DNA from: Stappia sp.
GTDB taxonomy: Bacteria > Pseudomonadota > Alphaproteobacteria > Rhizobiales > Stappiaceae
Reading direction: 5' to 3'
Length of the DNA: 64,000 bases
NCBI RefSeq assembly: GCF_040110915.1
Contig: NZ_CP157793.1
Location: 446,939 to 510,938 of the forward strand
Shown one piece after another: positions 16,787-25,232 of the stretch (positions are counted from its first letter, which is position 1; each line of letters opens with the position of its first letter). The position numbers and the translations under genes were made by a program. Under the pieces are notes generated by a model. That model saw only the letters and a program-made list of their open reading frames with translations, was not told the DNA's origin and did not search any database.

Positions 16787-17293
16787 TCAGGCAAAGAGCG
16801 CATCGATGGAGGCTTGCGAATCGGCGTCCGGGTCGTCCCGGGCGTCGAGCTGGCCATGGATGATCGCGCTGGCACTGGCGATCAGCGGCTTGATTTCCTC
16901 CACGGTCTCGAAGGCCAGGGCTTCCGCGACGCCTGGAACGTCGTCGGTGGCGCGCAGCCGCCCCTGCTTTTCGCAAACCGCCGTGTCGAGCGTCGCGACC
17001 ACATCCTTCAGCGCCCGGCGCACCGCATCCGGCGCGGCCTGAAACGCCTCGATCGCAAGCTGCTTTTCGGTGAAGCCGGAGGCCTGGAAATGCGCCTCGT
17101 AGCTCAGCGGTTCCCAGGCGAGCACGTCCTCGGCGCAGTCCGGCATCGCCGGGAGCATCTCCAGCACCATGACCACTTCGTTGAAATGGTTGAGATAATC
17201 GGTCGCCAATCCGGTATTCGGATTGATGTTGGCGGCCGCGAGCCGTTCGGCGCTCAGCCGTCCCTTGCCCAATATCCCCTGCGTCTCGCCCAT
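16787..17293 (-). CDS. Hypothetical cytoplasmic protein, 168 aa
   Basis: I do not recognise this family. The sequence is helical, with NHFNEVVMVLEMLPAMPDCAEDVLAWEPLSYEAHF as its most distinctive part and an acidic Asp-rich tail. No signal peptide or membrane segment is present. The ATG at 17293 has AAGAGACGG upstream and the codon bias matches neighbouring genes. It may head an operon with the NUDIX gene 75 bp downstream. Confidence 0.75.
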   Translation of the reverse strand: MGETQGILGKGRLSAERLAAANINPNTGLATDYLNHFNEVVMVLEMLPAMPDCAEDVLAWEPLSYEAHFQASGFTEKQLAIEAFQAAPDAVRRALKDVVATLDTAVCEKQGRLRATDDVPGVAEALAFETVEEIKPLIASASAIIHGQLDARDDPDADSQASIDALFA

Positions 17294-17615
17294 GAATCCG
17301 TCTCTTGATCCGCGTCGGCGTGACGATAGCCCGCGCCGGTTTCGATTTTGCTAATCCTCAGAAGGCGATACCCTTGCCGGCGGACGAGAGGGCGCGGGGG
17401 GCGTGAAACGGGCCCCTTCGGGATGTAACGTCGCGATACGATTGCAGCGCAGCGCCGTGCGACGTCGCTGTCCCATTTCCGCGCCGGAAGATGCCGCGAC
17501 GTAGAATGCCGCGCCGGGAGGCTCTGCGCTGCATGGACGAGGCGCGAGACAAGCCGGCGCGCAAGACAGACCGGCGCGCAAGACAGACCGGCGCGCAAGA
17601 CAGAAAGGCGGGATC
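17294..17615. other. Divergent intergenic region with tandem repeat at its right end
   Basis: This 322 bp region lies between a minus-strand hypothetical gene and the plus-strand SRAP gene. No gene is seen. It contains the imperfect repeat GATGCCGCG / GAATGCCGCG near 17487-17512 and ends in a three-copy 17 bp tandem array. Confidence 0.5.
17554..17604. repeat. 17 bp tandem repeat, three perfect copies
   Basis: CCGGCGCGCAAGACAGA is repeated three times without change at 17554, 17571 and 17588, ending 11 bp before the SRAP start codon. The array would lie in the 5' leader of the message or between promoter and gene. Perfect copies suggest recent slippage or expansion. Confidence 0.95.
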
Positions 17616-18416
17616 ATGTGCGGACGGTATGCGCTTTCGGCAACGCCGCAGGAGGTGCGGGCGCTCTTCGACCATGTCGACACGCCCGAGTTTCCCCCGC
17701 GCTACAACATCGCCCCGACCCAGCCGATCGCCACCGTGCGTCTGTCGGGCAACGCGCGGCGTTTCGCGCTGGTGCGCTGGGGGCTGGTGCCGGGTTGGGT
17801 GAAGGACCCGGCGAGCTTTTCCCTGCTGATCAACGCCCGCGCCGAGACGGCGGCGGAAAAGCCCTCCTTCCGCGCCGCCATGCGCCATCGCCGCTGCCTC
17901 GTGCCGGCCAGCGGCTTTTACGAGTGGCACAGGCCGCAAGGGGGCGCCAAGCAACCCTACTGGATCCGCCCGCGCGACGGCAGGCTCGTCGCCTTCGCCG
18001 GTCTGTGGGAGGAATGGTGCGATCCCGACGGCGGGGAGATCGAGACGGGGGCGATCCTCACCGTCCCGGCGAACCGCACCATCGGCGCGATCCATCACCG
18101 CATGCCGGCGGTCATCGCGCCGCAGGACTTCGATGCCTGGCTGGACGTGCGCTCCACGCCGCTGGCCGAGGCCTGCTCCCTGTTGACCTCGCCGGCGGAG
18201 GATCTCTTCGAGGCCGTGCCCGTGTCGACGCGCGTCAACAGCGCGCGCATCGACGACGAAGAGCTGACCCGCCCCGTCGCCCCGGAGGCAGACTCGGAAG
18301 CTGCACCCGAAGCTCAACCGCAGGCAAAGGCCGGGACGTCCCCCGCGCCAAAACCCCGCAAGGCCGCCTCCGGCGCGATCTCAAAAGCCGACGACGATCA
18401 GCTCGACCTCTTCTGA
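17616..18416 (+). CDS. SRAP abasic-site processing protein (YedK/HMCES type)
   Basis: SRAP proteins covalently trap abasic sites in single-stranded DNA through the N-terminal Cys. The essential features are all visible: MCGRY with Cys2 exposed after Met removal, NARAET, SGFYEW with the catalytic Glu, and HHRMP with the His. The fold ends near residue 215; a C-terminal tail of about 50 residues is Ala/Pro/Lys-rich and ends in DDDQLDLF, which looks like a beta-clamp-binding type tail. GGCGGG precedes the ATG at 17616. The start cannot be moved, because Cys must be residue 2. Confidence 0.93.
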   Translation: MCGRYALSATPQEVRALFDHVDTPEFPPRYNIAPTQPIATVRLSGNARRFALVRWGLVPGWVKDPASFSLLINARAETAAEKPSFRAAMRHRRCLVPASGFYEWHRPQGGAKQPYWIRPRDGRLVAFAGLWEEWCDPDGGEIETGAILTVPANRTIGAIHHRMPAVIAPQDFDAWLDVRSTPLAEACSLLTSPAEDLFEAVPVSTRVNSARIDDEELTRPVAPEADSEAAPEAQPQAKAGTSPAPKPRKAASGAISKADDDQLDLF

Positions 18417-18448
18417 CGTCGCGACCGGAGCCGGAGGCCGGTCTGTCG

Positions 18449-18826
18449 TTACAGGTCGAAGACCGACCCGCTCCGGGTCAGGCCGAGCGCCTCATAGTAC
18501 CAATCCTCGTCGGACAGGACGTAGACGGGGCGATCCGGGTGATCCTGCTTGATCCGCGCGAGCAAGGCTTTCCCGTGGCCGGCCCGGCGCGCGTGCGGTG
18601 CCACATAGAGTTCGCTGACGTAGAGGCCGAAGCCGTCGACCACGGCGCGCAGATAGCCGCACACGCACCCCCGGTCGGCGCAGAGATAGGTCCGGCTGGT
18701 CGACAGCGCGGTCTTGAAGACCTCGAGCGTGTCCGCCTTCGTGAAATCGGCCCAGTCGGGATCGCGGCCCAGCAGGGCGATCAGCTCGTCCTCGAAGCGC
18801 GCGTCGTAGGCAAGGATGGTCGGCAT
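18449..18826 (-). CDS. GNAT-family N-acetyltransferase
   Basis: This 125-residue protein is a minimal GNAT acetyltransferase. The acetyl-CoA-binding core reads YVSELYVAPHARRAGHGKALLARI, the RxxGxG/A type loop, followed by PVYVLSDEDWYYEALGL where the terminal beta strands lie. Substrate is unknown. It lies between the convergent SRAP gene and the FAD oxidase gene on the same strand, with a short GACCGG/CCGGTC inverted repeat after its stop. Confidence 0.85.
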   Translation of the reverse strand: MPTILAYDARFEDELIALLGRDPDWADFTKADTLEVFKTALSTSRTYLCADRGCVCGYLRAVVDGFGLYVSELYVAPHARRAGHGKALLARIKQDHPDRPVYVLSDEDWYYEALGLTRSGSVFDL

Positions 18827-18889
18827 CGGGTGATCCCCGCCCTTCGGTTTGCGGTGCGCCGCGCGACGCCCGGGGGCGGGGGCGTTCCG

Positions 18890-20314
18890 TCAGAGAATCC
18901 GGCCCGGATTGAGAATGCCGTTGGGATCGAAGGCGGCCTTCACGCGGCGCATGAGGTCCATCTCCACCTCGCTCTTGACCGTGCCAAGCAGATCGCGCTT
19001 GAGCCGACCGATGCCGTGCTCGGCGGAGATCGACCCGCCATATCTGGCGACGATGCCGTGCACGACCGCGTTCATCTCGTCCCAGCGCGCGAGATACGCG
19101 GCCTTGTCGGCGTCGACCGGCTGGCTGACGTTGAAGTGGATGTTGCCGTCGCCCATGTGGCCGAAGGGCACTGGCCGGCAGCCGGGCACCAGCGCCTCGA
19201 CGGCCGCGATCGCCTCGTCGAGGAAATCCGGCACGGCGGCGACCGGCACGGAGACATCGTGCTTGATCGAGCCGCCTTCCTCGCGCTGCACCTCCGACAT
19301 GCCGTGGCGGATGTGCCAGAAGTCGGCCGCCTGCTGGACGGATTCGGCGAGCGCGGCATCCTCCACCAGCCCAGCCTCATAGGCCTCGCCGAGGATCGTT
19401 TCCATCAGGTCGCGGGTCGGGTTGCCCCCGTCCGCGCCCTCGGTGCCCGACGACAGTTCGATCAGCACATACCAGGGTGCGGCGGTGGCCAGCGGATCGC
19501 GGGCGCCGGGCAGGTGTCGCACGGCGAATTCCACGCCGATGCGCGGCATCAGCTCGAAGCCGGTGAGCATCGCGCCGGCGCGCGCGCGGGCGGTCGAAAA
19601 CAGCGCCAGCGCATCGCGCGGAGAGGCCAGCGCGACGAAGGCGACGTCCTGGGCGCGCGGCCTGGGGAAAAGCTTCAGCACGGCGGCCGTGATGATCCCC
19701 AGCGTGCCTTCCGAACCGATAAACATTTGTTTCAGATCGTAACCGGTGTTGTCCTTGCGCAGGCTCCGGAGCCCCTCCCAGATGCGCCCGTCGGGGAGCA
19801 CGACCTCGAGTCCGAGCACCAGATCGCGGGTGTTGCCATAGGCCAGCACGGCGGTGCCGCCGGCGTTGGTGGCGATGTTTCCGCCGATCTGGCAGGAGCC
19901 CTGCGAGCCGAGCGTGAGCGGGAACAGCCGGTCCGCCGCATCGGCCGCGTCGTGGATCGCCTGCAGGGTGCAGCCGGCCTCCACCGTCATCGAAAAGCCG
20001 TCCGCATCGATGTCGCGAACCCGGTTCATGCGGCTCAGGCTGAGCACGATTTCCGTAGCGGAATCATCGGGAATCTGGCCGCCGACGAGACCCGTGTTGC
20101 CGCCTTGCGGAACGATCCTGAGCCCGGCCTCATTGGCCACCTTCAGGATCTCGGCGACCTCCTCGCGGCCGCCCGGGCGCAGCACCATCGGCGTCTTTCC
20201 GACATAGAGGTCGCGCCATTCGCGCAGATAGGGGGCGGTGTCGGCTTCGGCGCGCAAGGCGTTGCGATCGCCGACGATCTCGATGAGACGGGCATGGACT
20301 GCGGGGTCGGTCAT
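18890..20314 (-). CDS. FAD-binding oxidoreductase, GlcD / D-2-hydroxyacid dehydrogenase type
   Basis: This 474-residue flavoenzyme of the vanillyl-alcohol-oxidase fold oxidises a 2-hydroxy acid such as D-lactate, glycolate or D-2-hydroxyglutarate. The FAD domain shows VLRPGGREEVAEILKVA, VPQGGNTGLVGGQ, IGGNIATNAGGTAVLAYGN and GSEGTLGIITAA; the C-terminal half ends with SAEHGIGRLKRDLL and the closing FDPNGILNPGRIL, typical of GlcD-like enzymes. The ATG at 20314 fits the family N-terminus; in-frame ATGs at 20335 and 20362 are alternatives, the last with GGAGG 13 bases upstream. It is divergent from fabI. Confidence 0.88.
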   Translation of the reverse strand: MTDPAVHARLIEIVGDRNALRAEADTAPYLREWRDLYVGKTPMVLRPGGREEVAEILKVANEAGLRIVPQGGNTGLVGGQIPDDSATEIVLSLSRMNRVRDIDADGFSMTVEAGCTLQAIHDAADAADRLFPLTLGSQGSCQIGGNIATNAGGTAVLAYGNTRDLVLGLEVVLPDGRIWEGLRSLRKDNTGYDLKQMFIGSEGTLGIITAAVLKLFPRPRAQDVAFVALASPRDALALFSTARARAGAMLTGFELMPRIGVEFAVRHLPGARDPLATAAPWYVLIELSSGTEGADGGNPTRDLMETILGEAYEAGLVEDAALAESVQQAADFWHIRHGMSEVQREEGGSIKHDVSVPVAAVPDFLDEAIAAVEALVPGCRPVPFGHMGDGNIHFNVSQPVDADKAAYLARWDEMNAVVHGIVARYGGSISAEHGIGRLKRDLLGTVKSEVEMDLMRRVKAAFDPNGILNPGRIL

Positions 20315-20532
20315 GGGGATGGGACGCCTGATCATTTTCGAACGTTTGAGCGCAAGAGCCATATCACATTTCCCGCCTCCGTCGACCGCCCGGACGACGT
20401 GTCGGGTGGCTTGAAGGCAAGGGGGGGCTGTGCCATAGGAAGCGCTCCCGGCCGCAGGGTGTGCGGAGCGGGGGGCGCGGCGGCGCGCACAGCGATCCGC
20501 CGGCGCCAGAGTGAGCGTGCAGGAGAATTGGC

Positions 20533-21351
20533 ATGGCGGTGACACAGGGACTGATGGCTGGCAAGCGCGGGCTTATCATGGGCGTCGCGAACAATCGGTC
20601 CATCGCTTGGGGGATCGCCAAGGCGCTGTCGGATGCCGGCGCGGAGATCGCCTTGACCTATCAGGGCGATTCGCTGCGCAAGCGGGTCGAGCCGCTGGCC
20701 GCGGATCTCGGCGCCATCGTCGCCGGCCATTGCGACGTGACCGACGAGGCGTCGATGGATGCCGTGTTCGACACGCTCGCCGAAAAATGGGGCAAGATCG
20801 ACTTTCTGGTGCATGCGGTGGCCTTCTCCGACAAGGACGAGCTGACCGGGCGCTACGTCGACACCAGCCCCGGCAATTTCGCGCGCACCATGCAGATCTC
20901 CTGCTACTCGTTCACCGCGCTGGCGCAGCGTGCGGAAAAGCTCATGAGCGACGGCGGCTCGATGCTGACGCTGACCTATTACGGCGCCGAGAAGGTCATG
21001 CCGCATTACAACGTCATGGGGGTGGCCAAGGCGGCGCTTGAGGCGAGCGTGCGCTACCTCGCGGTCGACCTGGGCAGCCAGAATATCCGCGTCAACGCGA
21101 TCTCGGCCGGGCCGATCAAGACGCTCGCCGCGTCGGGCATCGGCGATTTCCGCTACATCCTGAAGTGGAACGAGTACAACGCCCCGCTGCGCCGCTCGAC
21201 GACGATCCAGGAAGTCGGCGACGCCGCCCTGTTCCTGCTGTCCGATCTCGGACGCGGTGTCACCGGCGAGATCCAGCACGTGGACAGCGGCTATCACGTG
21301 GTCGGCATGAAGGCCGTCGACGCGCCCGACATTTCCGTCGTCAAGGATTGA
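20533..21351 (+). CDS. fabI: Enoyl-[acyl-carrier-protein] reductase (NADH)
   Basis: FabI performs the last reduction in each fatty-acid elongation cycle in the cytoplasm. The 272-residue protein has GKRGLIMGVANNRSIAWGIA, the FabI-type nucleotide-binding loop, followed by ALTYQGD, DFLVHAVAFSDK, LTYYGAEKVMPHYNVMGVAKAALE containing the Tyr-x6-Lys-type active site, and NAISAGPIKTLAA. Length is normal. AGGAG at 20521 precedes the ATG at 20533. A hairpin (21368-21386, seven-base arms TCTGCGT/ACGCAGA) follows the stop without a T run. The gene order fabI, histidine phosphatase, aroC, ribB is familiar from related alphaproteobacteria. Confidence 0.96.
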   Translation: MAVTQGLMAGKRGLIMGVANNRSIAWGIAKALSDAGAEIALTYQGDSLRKRVEPLAADLGAIVAGHCDVTDEASMDAVFDTLAEKWGKIDFLVHAVAFSDKDELTGRYVDTSPGNFARTMQISCYSFTALAQRAEKLMSDGGSMLTLTYYGAEKVMPHYNVMGVAKAALEASVRYLAVDLGSQNIRVNAISAGPIKTLAASGIGDFRYILKWNEYNAPLRRSTTIQEVGDAALFLLSDLGRGVTGEIQHVDSGYHVVGMKAVDAPDISVVKD

Positions 21352-21452
21352 TCGAATCGCGGCACGCTCTGCGTATCTGACGCAGACCCGCGCGGCCCAT
21401 GCGGTCGCGTGCCACCGCGAGCGCGGGCGCCCCGGGGCGCTCCGAAAGGACC

Positions 21453-22142
21453 ATGACAGCGATCTCCGATACAGTGACAGCGAAGGCGGACAAGACCGTC
21501 GACCCGGATGCGCGCGATCCCGCGCGGCCGGGCGCCGAGGCGCGTCCGGTGCCGCCCTTCCTCGTGTTCGTCCGCCACGGGCAGACCGACTGGAATGCGG
21601 AAGGCCGCATGCAGGGTCAGAAGGATATTCCGCTCAATGACACCGGCCGCGCGCAGGCGCGGCGCAACGGGCAGGCGCTGCGCGCGCATCTCGAGGCGCT
21701 CGGCATGGCGGCGGACGATCTGATGTTTCTCGCCTCGCCCCTGTCGCGCGCGGTGGAGACCATGCGCATCCTGCGGGGCGAACTGGACCGGGCGGACGAC
21801 GATTTCTTCTGCGACGAGCGCCTGCGCGAGATCACCTTCGGCGCGTGGGAGGGCTACACCATCCCCGAACTCGCCGAGCGCTCGCCCGATCTCACCGCGC
21901 GGCGCAAGGCCGACAAATGGGGCTTCGTGCCGCCGGAGGGCGAAAGCTACTCCATGCTCGCGAACCGCATCGACGCCTGGCTGGCGACGGTGACCCGCCC
22001 CAGCGTGATCGTGTCGCACGGCGGCGTGATGCGGGTGGTGCAGGGACGGCTGAAGGGCATAGCGGAAGCCGAGATCCCGCGGCTCGAAACGCCGCAGGAC
22101 AGGTTTCTGGTCTGGGACGGCGCGGATCTCGCCTGGGTCTGA
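21453..22142 (+). CDS. Histidine phosphatase family protein (phosphoglycerate mutase-like)
   Basis: This 229-residue cytoplasmic protein has the RHG motif FVRHGQTDWNAEGRMQG with the phospho-acceptor His, LASPLSRAVETM with the second Arg, EITFGAWEGYTIPEL and VIVSHGGVMRVV with the second catalytic His. Such proteins are often annotated as GpmB-type mutases, but most act as phosphatases on small esters. About 28 N-terminal residues are a charged, probably disordered extension. GAAAGGA precedes the ATG at 21453. Confidence 0.9.
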   Translation: MTAISDTVTAKADKTVDPDARDPARPGAEARPVPPFLVFVRHGQTDWNAEGRMQGQKDIPLNDTGRAQARRNGQALRAHLEALGMAADDLMFLASPLSRAVETMRILRGELDRADDDFFCDERLREITFGAWEGYTIPELAERSPDLTARRKADKWGFVPPEGESYSMLANRIDAWLATVTRPSVIVSHGGVMRVVQGRLKGIAEAEIPRLETPQDRFLVWDGADLAWV

Positions 22143-22170
22143 GCCGCGCGCGACCCGATGCCGCGCGGCG

Positions 22171-22434
22171 CTATTGCTCCAGTACCTGCAGGTCGACGAG
22201 CACCTTGTCGCCGTTCTCCTCGTCGAAGAAGGCCAGCACGGCCTGTCCCGGCTGCAGATCGTCGACGAAGAAATCGACCGGATAGCGGTAGCGCTCGCCG
22301 TCGGACAGTTCGATCTCCGAGGCTTCCACGTCGACGGCGACAATCGTGGCTTCCACTTCTCCCGCCAGCGCGGCGCCAAGCGCCAGAGCGGAAGCGACGA
22401 CGGCGGCCAGCGCCGCCAAGACGATACGGGTCAT
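22171..22434 (-). CDS. DUF1344-family small exported protein
   Basis: This 87-residue protein has a Sec signal peptide (MTRIVLAALAAVVASALALGAALAGE) followed by a ~60-residue beta-rich domain, EATIVAVDVEASEIELSDGERYRYP..., which matches DUF1344, a small alphaproteobacterial family of unknown role. AGGAGC lies 12 bases upstream of the ATG at 22434, in frame with the signal, while the longer open frame to 22773 has no such support. It is convergent with the histidine phosphatase gene and interrupts the fabI-aroC cluster. Confidence 0.85.
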   Translation of the reverse strand: MTRIVLAALAAVVASALALGAALAGEVEATIVAVDVEASEIELSDGERYRYPVDFFVDDLQPGQAVLAFFDEENGDKVLVDLQVLEQ

Positions 22435-22705
22435 GTCTGAAAAGCTCCTGAAGCGACGCGTCCCGATGCGCCGCGCTGTCTTCCTTAGACCGAAACCCTG
22501 CGCCGGCACAGCGGCAAAATGACGGCAGGCGCACCCGCCGCCGTCGCCGCGACCGGTCCTTCGGGCCTTCACATCTTCGTGTGATCGCCGGGCGGCGGAA
22601 GCCCGGCCGGGAGCGCTCCGCGTATACCCGGGCAAGAAGCAGGACTGCGACAATGACCGGGGTTGGCGGGGCGCGAACGGCATCCGATGGGAGTGGCGCA
22701 AGCCG

Positions 22706-23929
22706 ATGGACGCACTGAAGGGCCACGAGAGCGACCCGCACGGCAACGACGATCCGCAAGGGGCGGGAGACATCGACCGATTCTATGAGGACCTGCCCGC
22801 GTTCGACGATTTCGCGAATGTCGCGGATCCGTCGGTCTTCGCGGCGATCCCCGACGACTGGACCGTGCTGTGCGCCGATATCGTGCGCTCGCGCGCGGCG
22901 ATGGCCGAAGGGCACTACAAGACCGTCAACATGATCGCGGCCTCGGTGGTCGCCGCACTGGTAAATCTCGATCCCGAGCGACAGGTGCCCTTCGTCTTTG
23001 CCGGCGACGGGGCGGCGGCGGCGGTGCCGCCCGATCTGGTCGGCCCGGCGCGCCGCGCGCTCGCGACCTTGCGTCTGCTCGCCCGCGACACGGCCGGTCT
23101 GGAGCTGCGCGCGGCGGCGATTCCCCTGGCCGACCTGCGCGCCGCCGGCGGCGATCTTCGCGTCGCGAAGTTCCGGCTGAGCCCGGCGAACACGCTCGCC
23201 ATGTTCGCCGGCGGCGGGATCGCCCTTGCCGACACGATCCTGAAGGACCCGGCGCGCGTCGGCCCGTATGACATCGCGCCGGAGGCGGGGGCGGCGGCCT
23301 CGCTCGACGGCCTGTCCTGCCGGTGGGAGGCGATGCGCGCGCGCAACGGTCACATCGCGACGCTGCTTCTGCGACCCGGCAGCGAGGCGGGGTCGCTGTC
23401 GCGCATCCTTGCGGAACTGGGGCGCCTGCCGGGTCTCGATGTGGCAGGGCGGACGCCGGCGAGCGCGCCGGTGCGGCGCGAAGGGCTTCGGTTCCGGTTT
23501 CCCCCGAGCGGGCTGATGCGCGAGGCGCGGATCGTCGGGTGGCGGCGCGGCGTCGTCCGGGCGCTCGGGCGGGCGCTGTTTGAGTCCGTTGCCTTTCTGG
23601 TGGCGGTGAAGAGCGGCCGGCGGGTCGGGCCGCTGGAGCCGGATGCCTATCTCGACGACCTCGTGCGCAACACCGACTACCGCAAGTTCGACGACACGCT
23701 GCGGCTCGTGCTCGACGTCGACGCGGACCAGCTCGCCGCGCTGCGCGCCTATTTGGACGACGGCGTGCGCGCCGGGCGGCTCTCCTACGGCCTGCACGTG
23801 TCGGATTCCGCCCTGATGACCTGCCTGGTGACCAGTCTCGAGGACGACCGGCACATCCACTTCGTCGATGGCGCCGACGGTGGCTATGCGCGCGCGGCCG
23901 AGGACCTGGAGCGCCGTCAGGCGGCGTGA
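22706..23929 (+). CDS. DUF3095-family protein
   Basis: This 407-residue cytoplasmic protein matches DUF3095, a family related in fold to nucleotide cyclases but of unproven activity. Characteristic stretches are FYEDLPAFDDFANVADP, WTVLCADIVRSRAAMAEGHYKTVNMIAAS, FVFAGDGAAAAVP (the cyclase-like metal and nucleotide region), FDDTLRLVLDVD near the C-terminus, and LHVSDSALMTCLV. The start ATG at 22706 has GGGAG upstream. It lies alone between DUF1344 and aroC on the plus strand. Its ligand is not known. Confidence 0.75.
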   Translation: MDALKGHESDPHGNDDPQGAGDIDRFYEDLPAFDDFANVADPSVFAAIPDDWTVLCADIVRSRAAMAEGHYKTVNMIAASVVAALVNLDPERQVPFVFAGDGAAAAVPPDLVGPARRALATLRLLARDTAGLELRAAAIPLADLRAAGGDLRVAKFRLSPANTLAMFAGGGIALADTILKDPARVGPYDIAPEAGAAASLDGLSCRWEAMRARNGHIATLLLRPGSEAGSLSRILAELGRLPGLDVAGRTPASAPVRREGLRFRFPPSGLMREARIVGWRRGVVRALGRALFESVAFLVAVKSGRRVGPLEPDAYLDDLVRNTDYRKFDDTLRLVLDVDADQLAALRAYLDDGVRAGRLSYGLHVSDSALMTCLVTSLEDDRHIHFVDGADGGYARAAEDLERRQAA

Positions 23930-24078
23930 GCGCCCGCATCGCGAGCGGGCGATCCGCAGCGTCGGTCCGCGCTTTTGTCGGTTCGACGGCTTTCCCTTGA
24001 GCGCTTCCGCCTTTAGAAGACGGTAGCGGGCCGGACAACGGCCCGGCCCCGAGCACCGTTTCATCCGGAAATCGTCAG

Positions 24079-25173
24079 ATGTCGCATAACACCTTCGGCC
24101 ACCTGTTCCGCGTTACCACCTGGGGCGAGAGCCACGGCCCGGCGCTCGGCTGCGTGATCGACGGATGCCCGCCGCGCCTGCCGCTGACGGAGAGCGATAT
24201 CCAGGCCTTTCTCGACCAGCGCAAACCCGGCCAGTCGCGCTTCACCACCCAGCGGCGCGAGGCGGATCAGGTGCGCATCCTGTCCGGCGTGATGGAGGAC
24301 GACGACGGCGTGCAACGCACCACCGGCACGCCGATCTCGCTGATGATCCAGAACACCGACCAGCGGTCCAAGGACTACGGGGAGATCAAGGACCGCTACC
24401 GGCCCGGCCACGCCGATTTCACCTATGACGCCAAATACGGCATTCGCGACTATCGCGGCGGGGGGCGCTCCTCGGCGCGCGAGACCGCCGCACGGGTGGC
24501 CGCCGGCGCGGTCGCGCGCAAGGTGATCGAGGGCATGCGGGTGCGCGGCGCGCTGGTGCAGATCGGCCCGCATGCGGTCGATCGCACGCGCTGGGACTGG
24601 GACGAGATCGGCAACAATCCCTTCTTCTGCCCCGACGCCACCACCGCCGCGCGCTGGGCGGAATATCTCGACAGGATCCGCAAGGACGGCTCCTCGGTGG
24701 GCGCGGTGATCGAGGTGGTGGCCGACAATGTTCCCGCCGGCCTCGGCGCGCCGCTCTACGGCAAGCTCGATCAGGACATCGCCGCGGCCCTCATGTCCAT
24801 CAATGCGGTGAAGGGCGTGGAGATCGGCAACGGCTTCGCCGCCGCCAGCCTCACCGGCGAGGAAAACGCCGACGAGATGCGCCTTGGCGCGGACGGGCGT
24901 CCGCAATTCCTGTCCAACCACGCCGGCGGCGTGCTGGGCGGGATTTCCTCCGGCGAGCCGGTGGTCGCGCGCTTCGCCGTCAAGCCGACCTCGTCGATCC
25001 TGACGCCGCGCAAGTCGGTGAACCGCGGTGGCGACGAGGTGGATGTGCGCACCAAAGGGCGCCACGACCCCTGCGTCGGCATCCGCGCCGTGCCGGTGGG
25101 CGAGGCGATGCTCGCCTGCGTCCTGGCCGATCACCTGCTGCGTCATCGCGGTCAGGTCGGTGACTTTCAGTAA
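24079..25173 (+). CDS. aroC: Chorismate synthase
   Basis: AroC converts 5-enolpyruvylshikimate 3-phosphate to chorismate, the last common step for aromatic amino acids, and needs reduced FMN. The 364-residue protein has all family signatures: [60 protein letters not shown] (divided among N-terminal and central parts), and [20 protein letters not shown] with [17 protein letters not shown] at the C-terminus. Its last codons overlap the first of two palindromes that precede the HTH-RibB gene, 59 bp downstream. Cotranscription and the shared flavin link are plausible. Confidence 0.97.
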   Translation: MSHNTFGHLFRVTTWGESHGPALGCVIDGCPPRLPLTESDIQAFLDQRKPGQSRFTTQRREADQVRILSGVMEDDDGVQRTTGTPISLMIQNTDQRSKDYGEIKDRYRPGHADFTYDAKYGIRDYRGGGRSSARETAARVAAGAVARKVIEGMRVRGALVQIGPHAVDRTRWDWDEIGNNPFFCPDATTAARWAEYLDRIRKDGSSVGAVIEVVADNVPAGLGAPLYGKLDQDIAAALMSINAVKGVEIGNGFAAASLTGEENADEMRLGADGRPQFLSNHAGGVLGGISSGEPVVARFAVKPTSSILTPRKSVNRGGDEVDVRTKGRHDPCVGIRAVPVGEAMLACVLADHLLRHRGQVGDFQ

Positions 25174-25182
25174 TACTGAAAG
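25164..25182. promoter_or_regulatory. 19 bp perfect palindrome, candidate operator 1 of ribB
   Basis: CTTTCAGTAATACTGAAAG is a perfect inverted repeat with nine-base arms around a central A at 25173. It overlaps the aroC stop codon and sits upstream of a gene whose product starts with a helix-turn-helix, so self-binding is the simplest guess. Confidence 0.7.
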
Positions 25183-25191
25183 ACCGCTTGT

Positions 25192-25210
25192 TTTTCATTG
25201 TCACTGAAAA
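25192..25210. promoter_or_regulatory. Second, imperfect copy of the palindrome, candidate operator 2 of ribB
   Basis: TTTTCATTGTCACTGAAAA aligns base for base with the first palindrome, sharing TTTCA and ACTGAAA; centres are 28 bp apart, close to 2.7 turns of DNA. TTGTCA at 25199-25204 inside it is a possible -35 element with TAGGGT 17 bp later; that promoter would give an almost leaderless mRNA. Confidence 0.6.
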
Positions 25211-25232
25211 GTCTGTCCGTTAGGGTGTCGCC

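Noticed and set aside
25174..25232. FMN riboswitch upstream of the riboflavin gene
   Set aside because: Only 59 bp separate aroC and ribB, too short for the RFN element; the visible features are palindromes.
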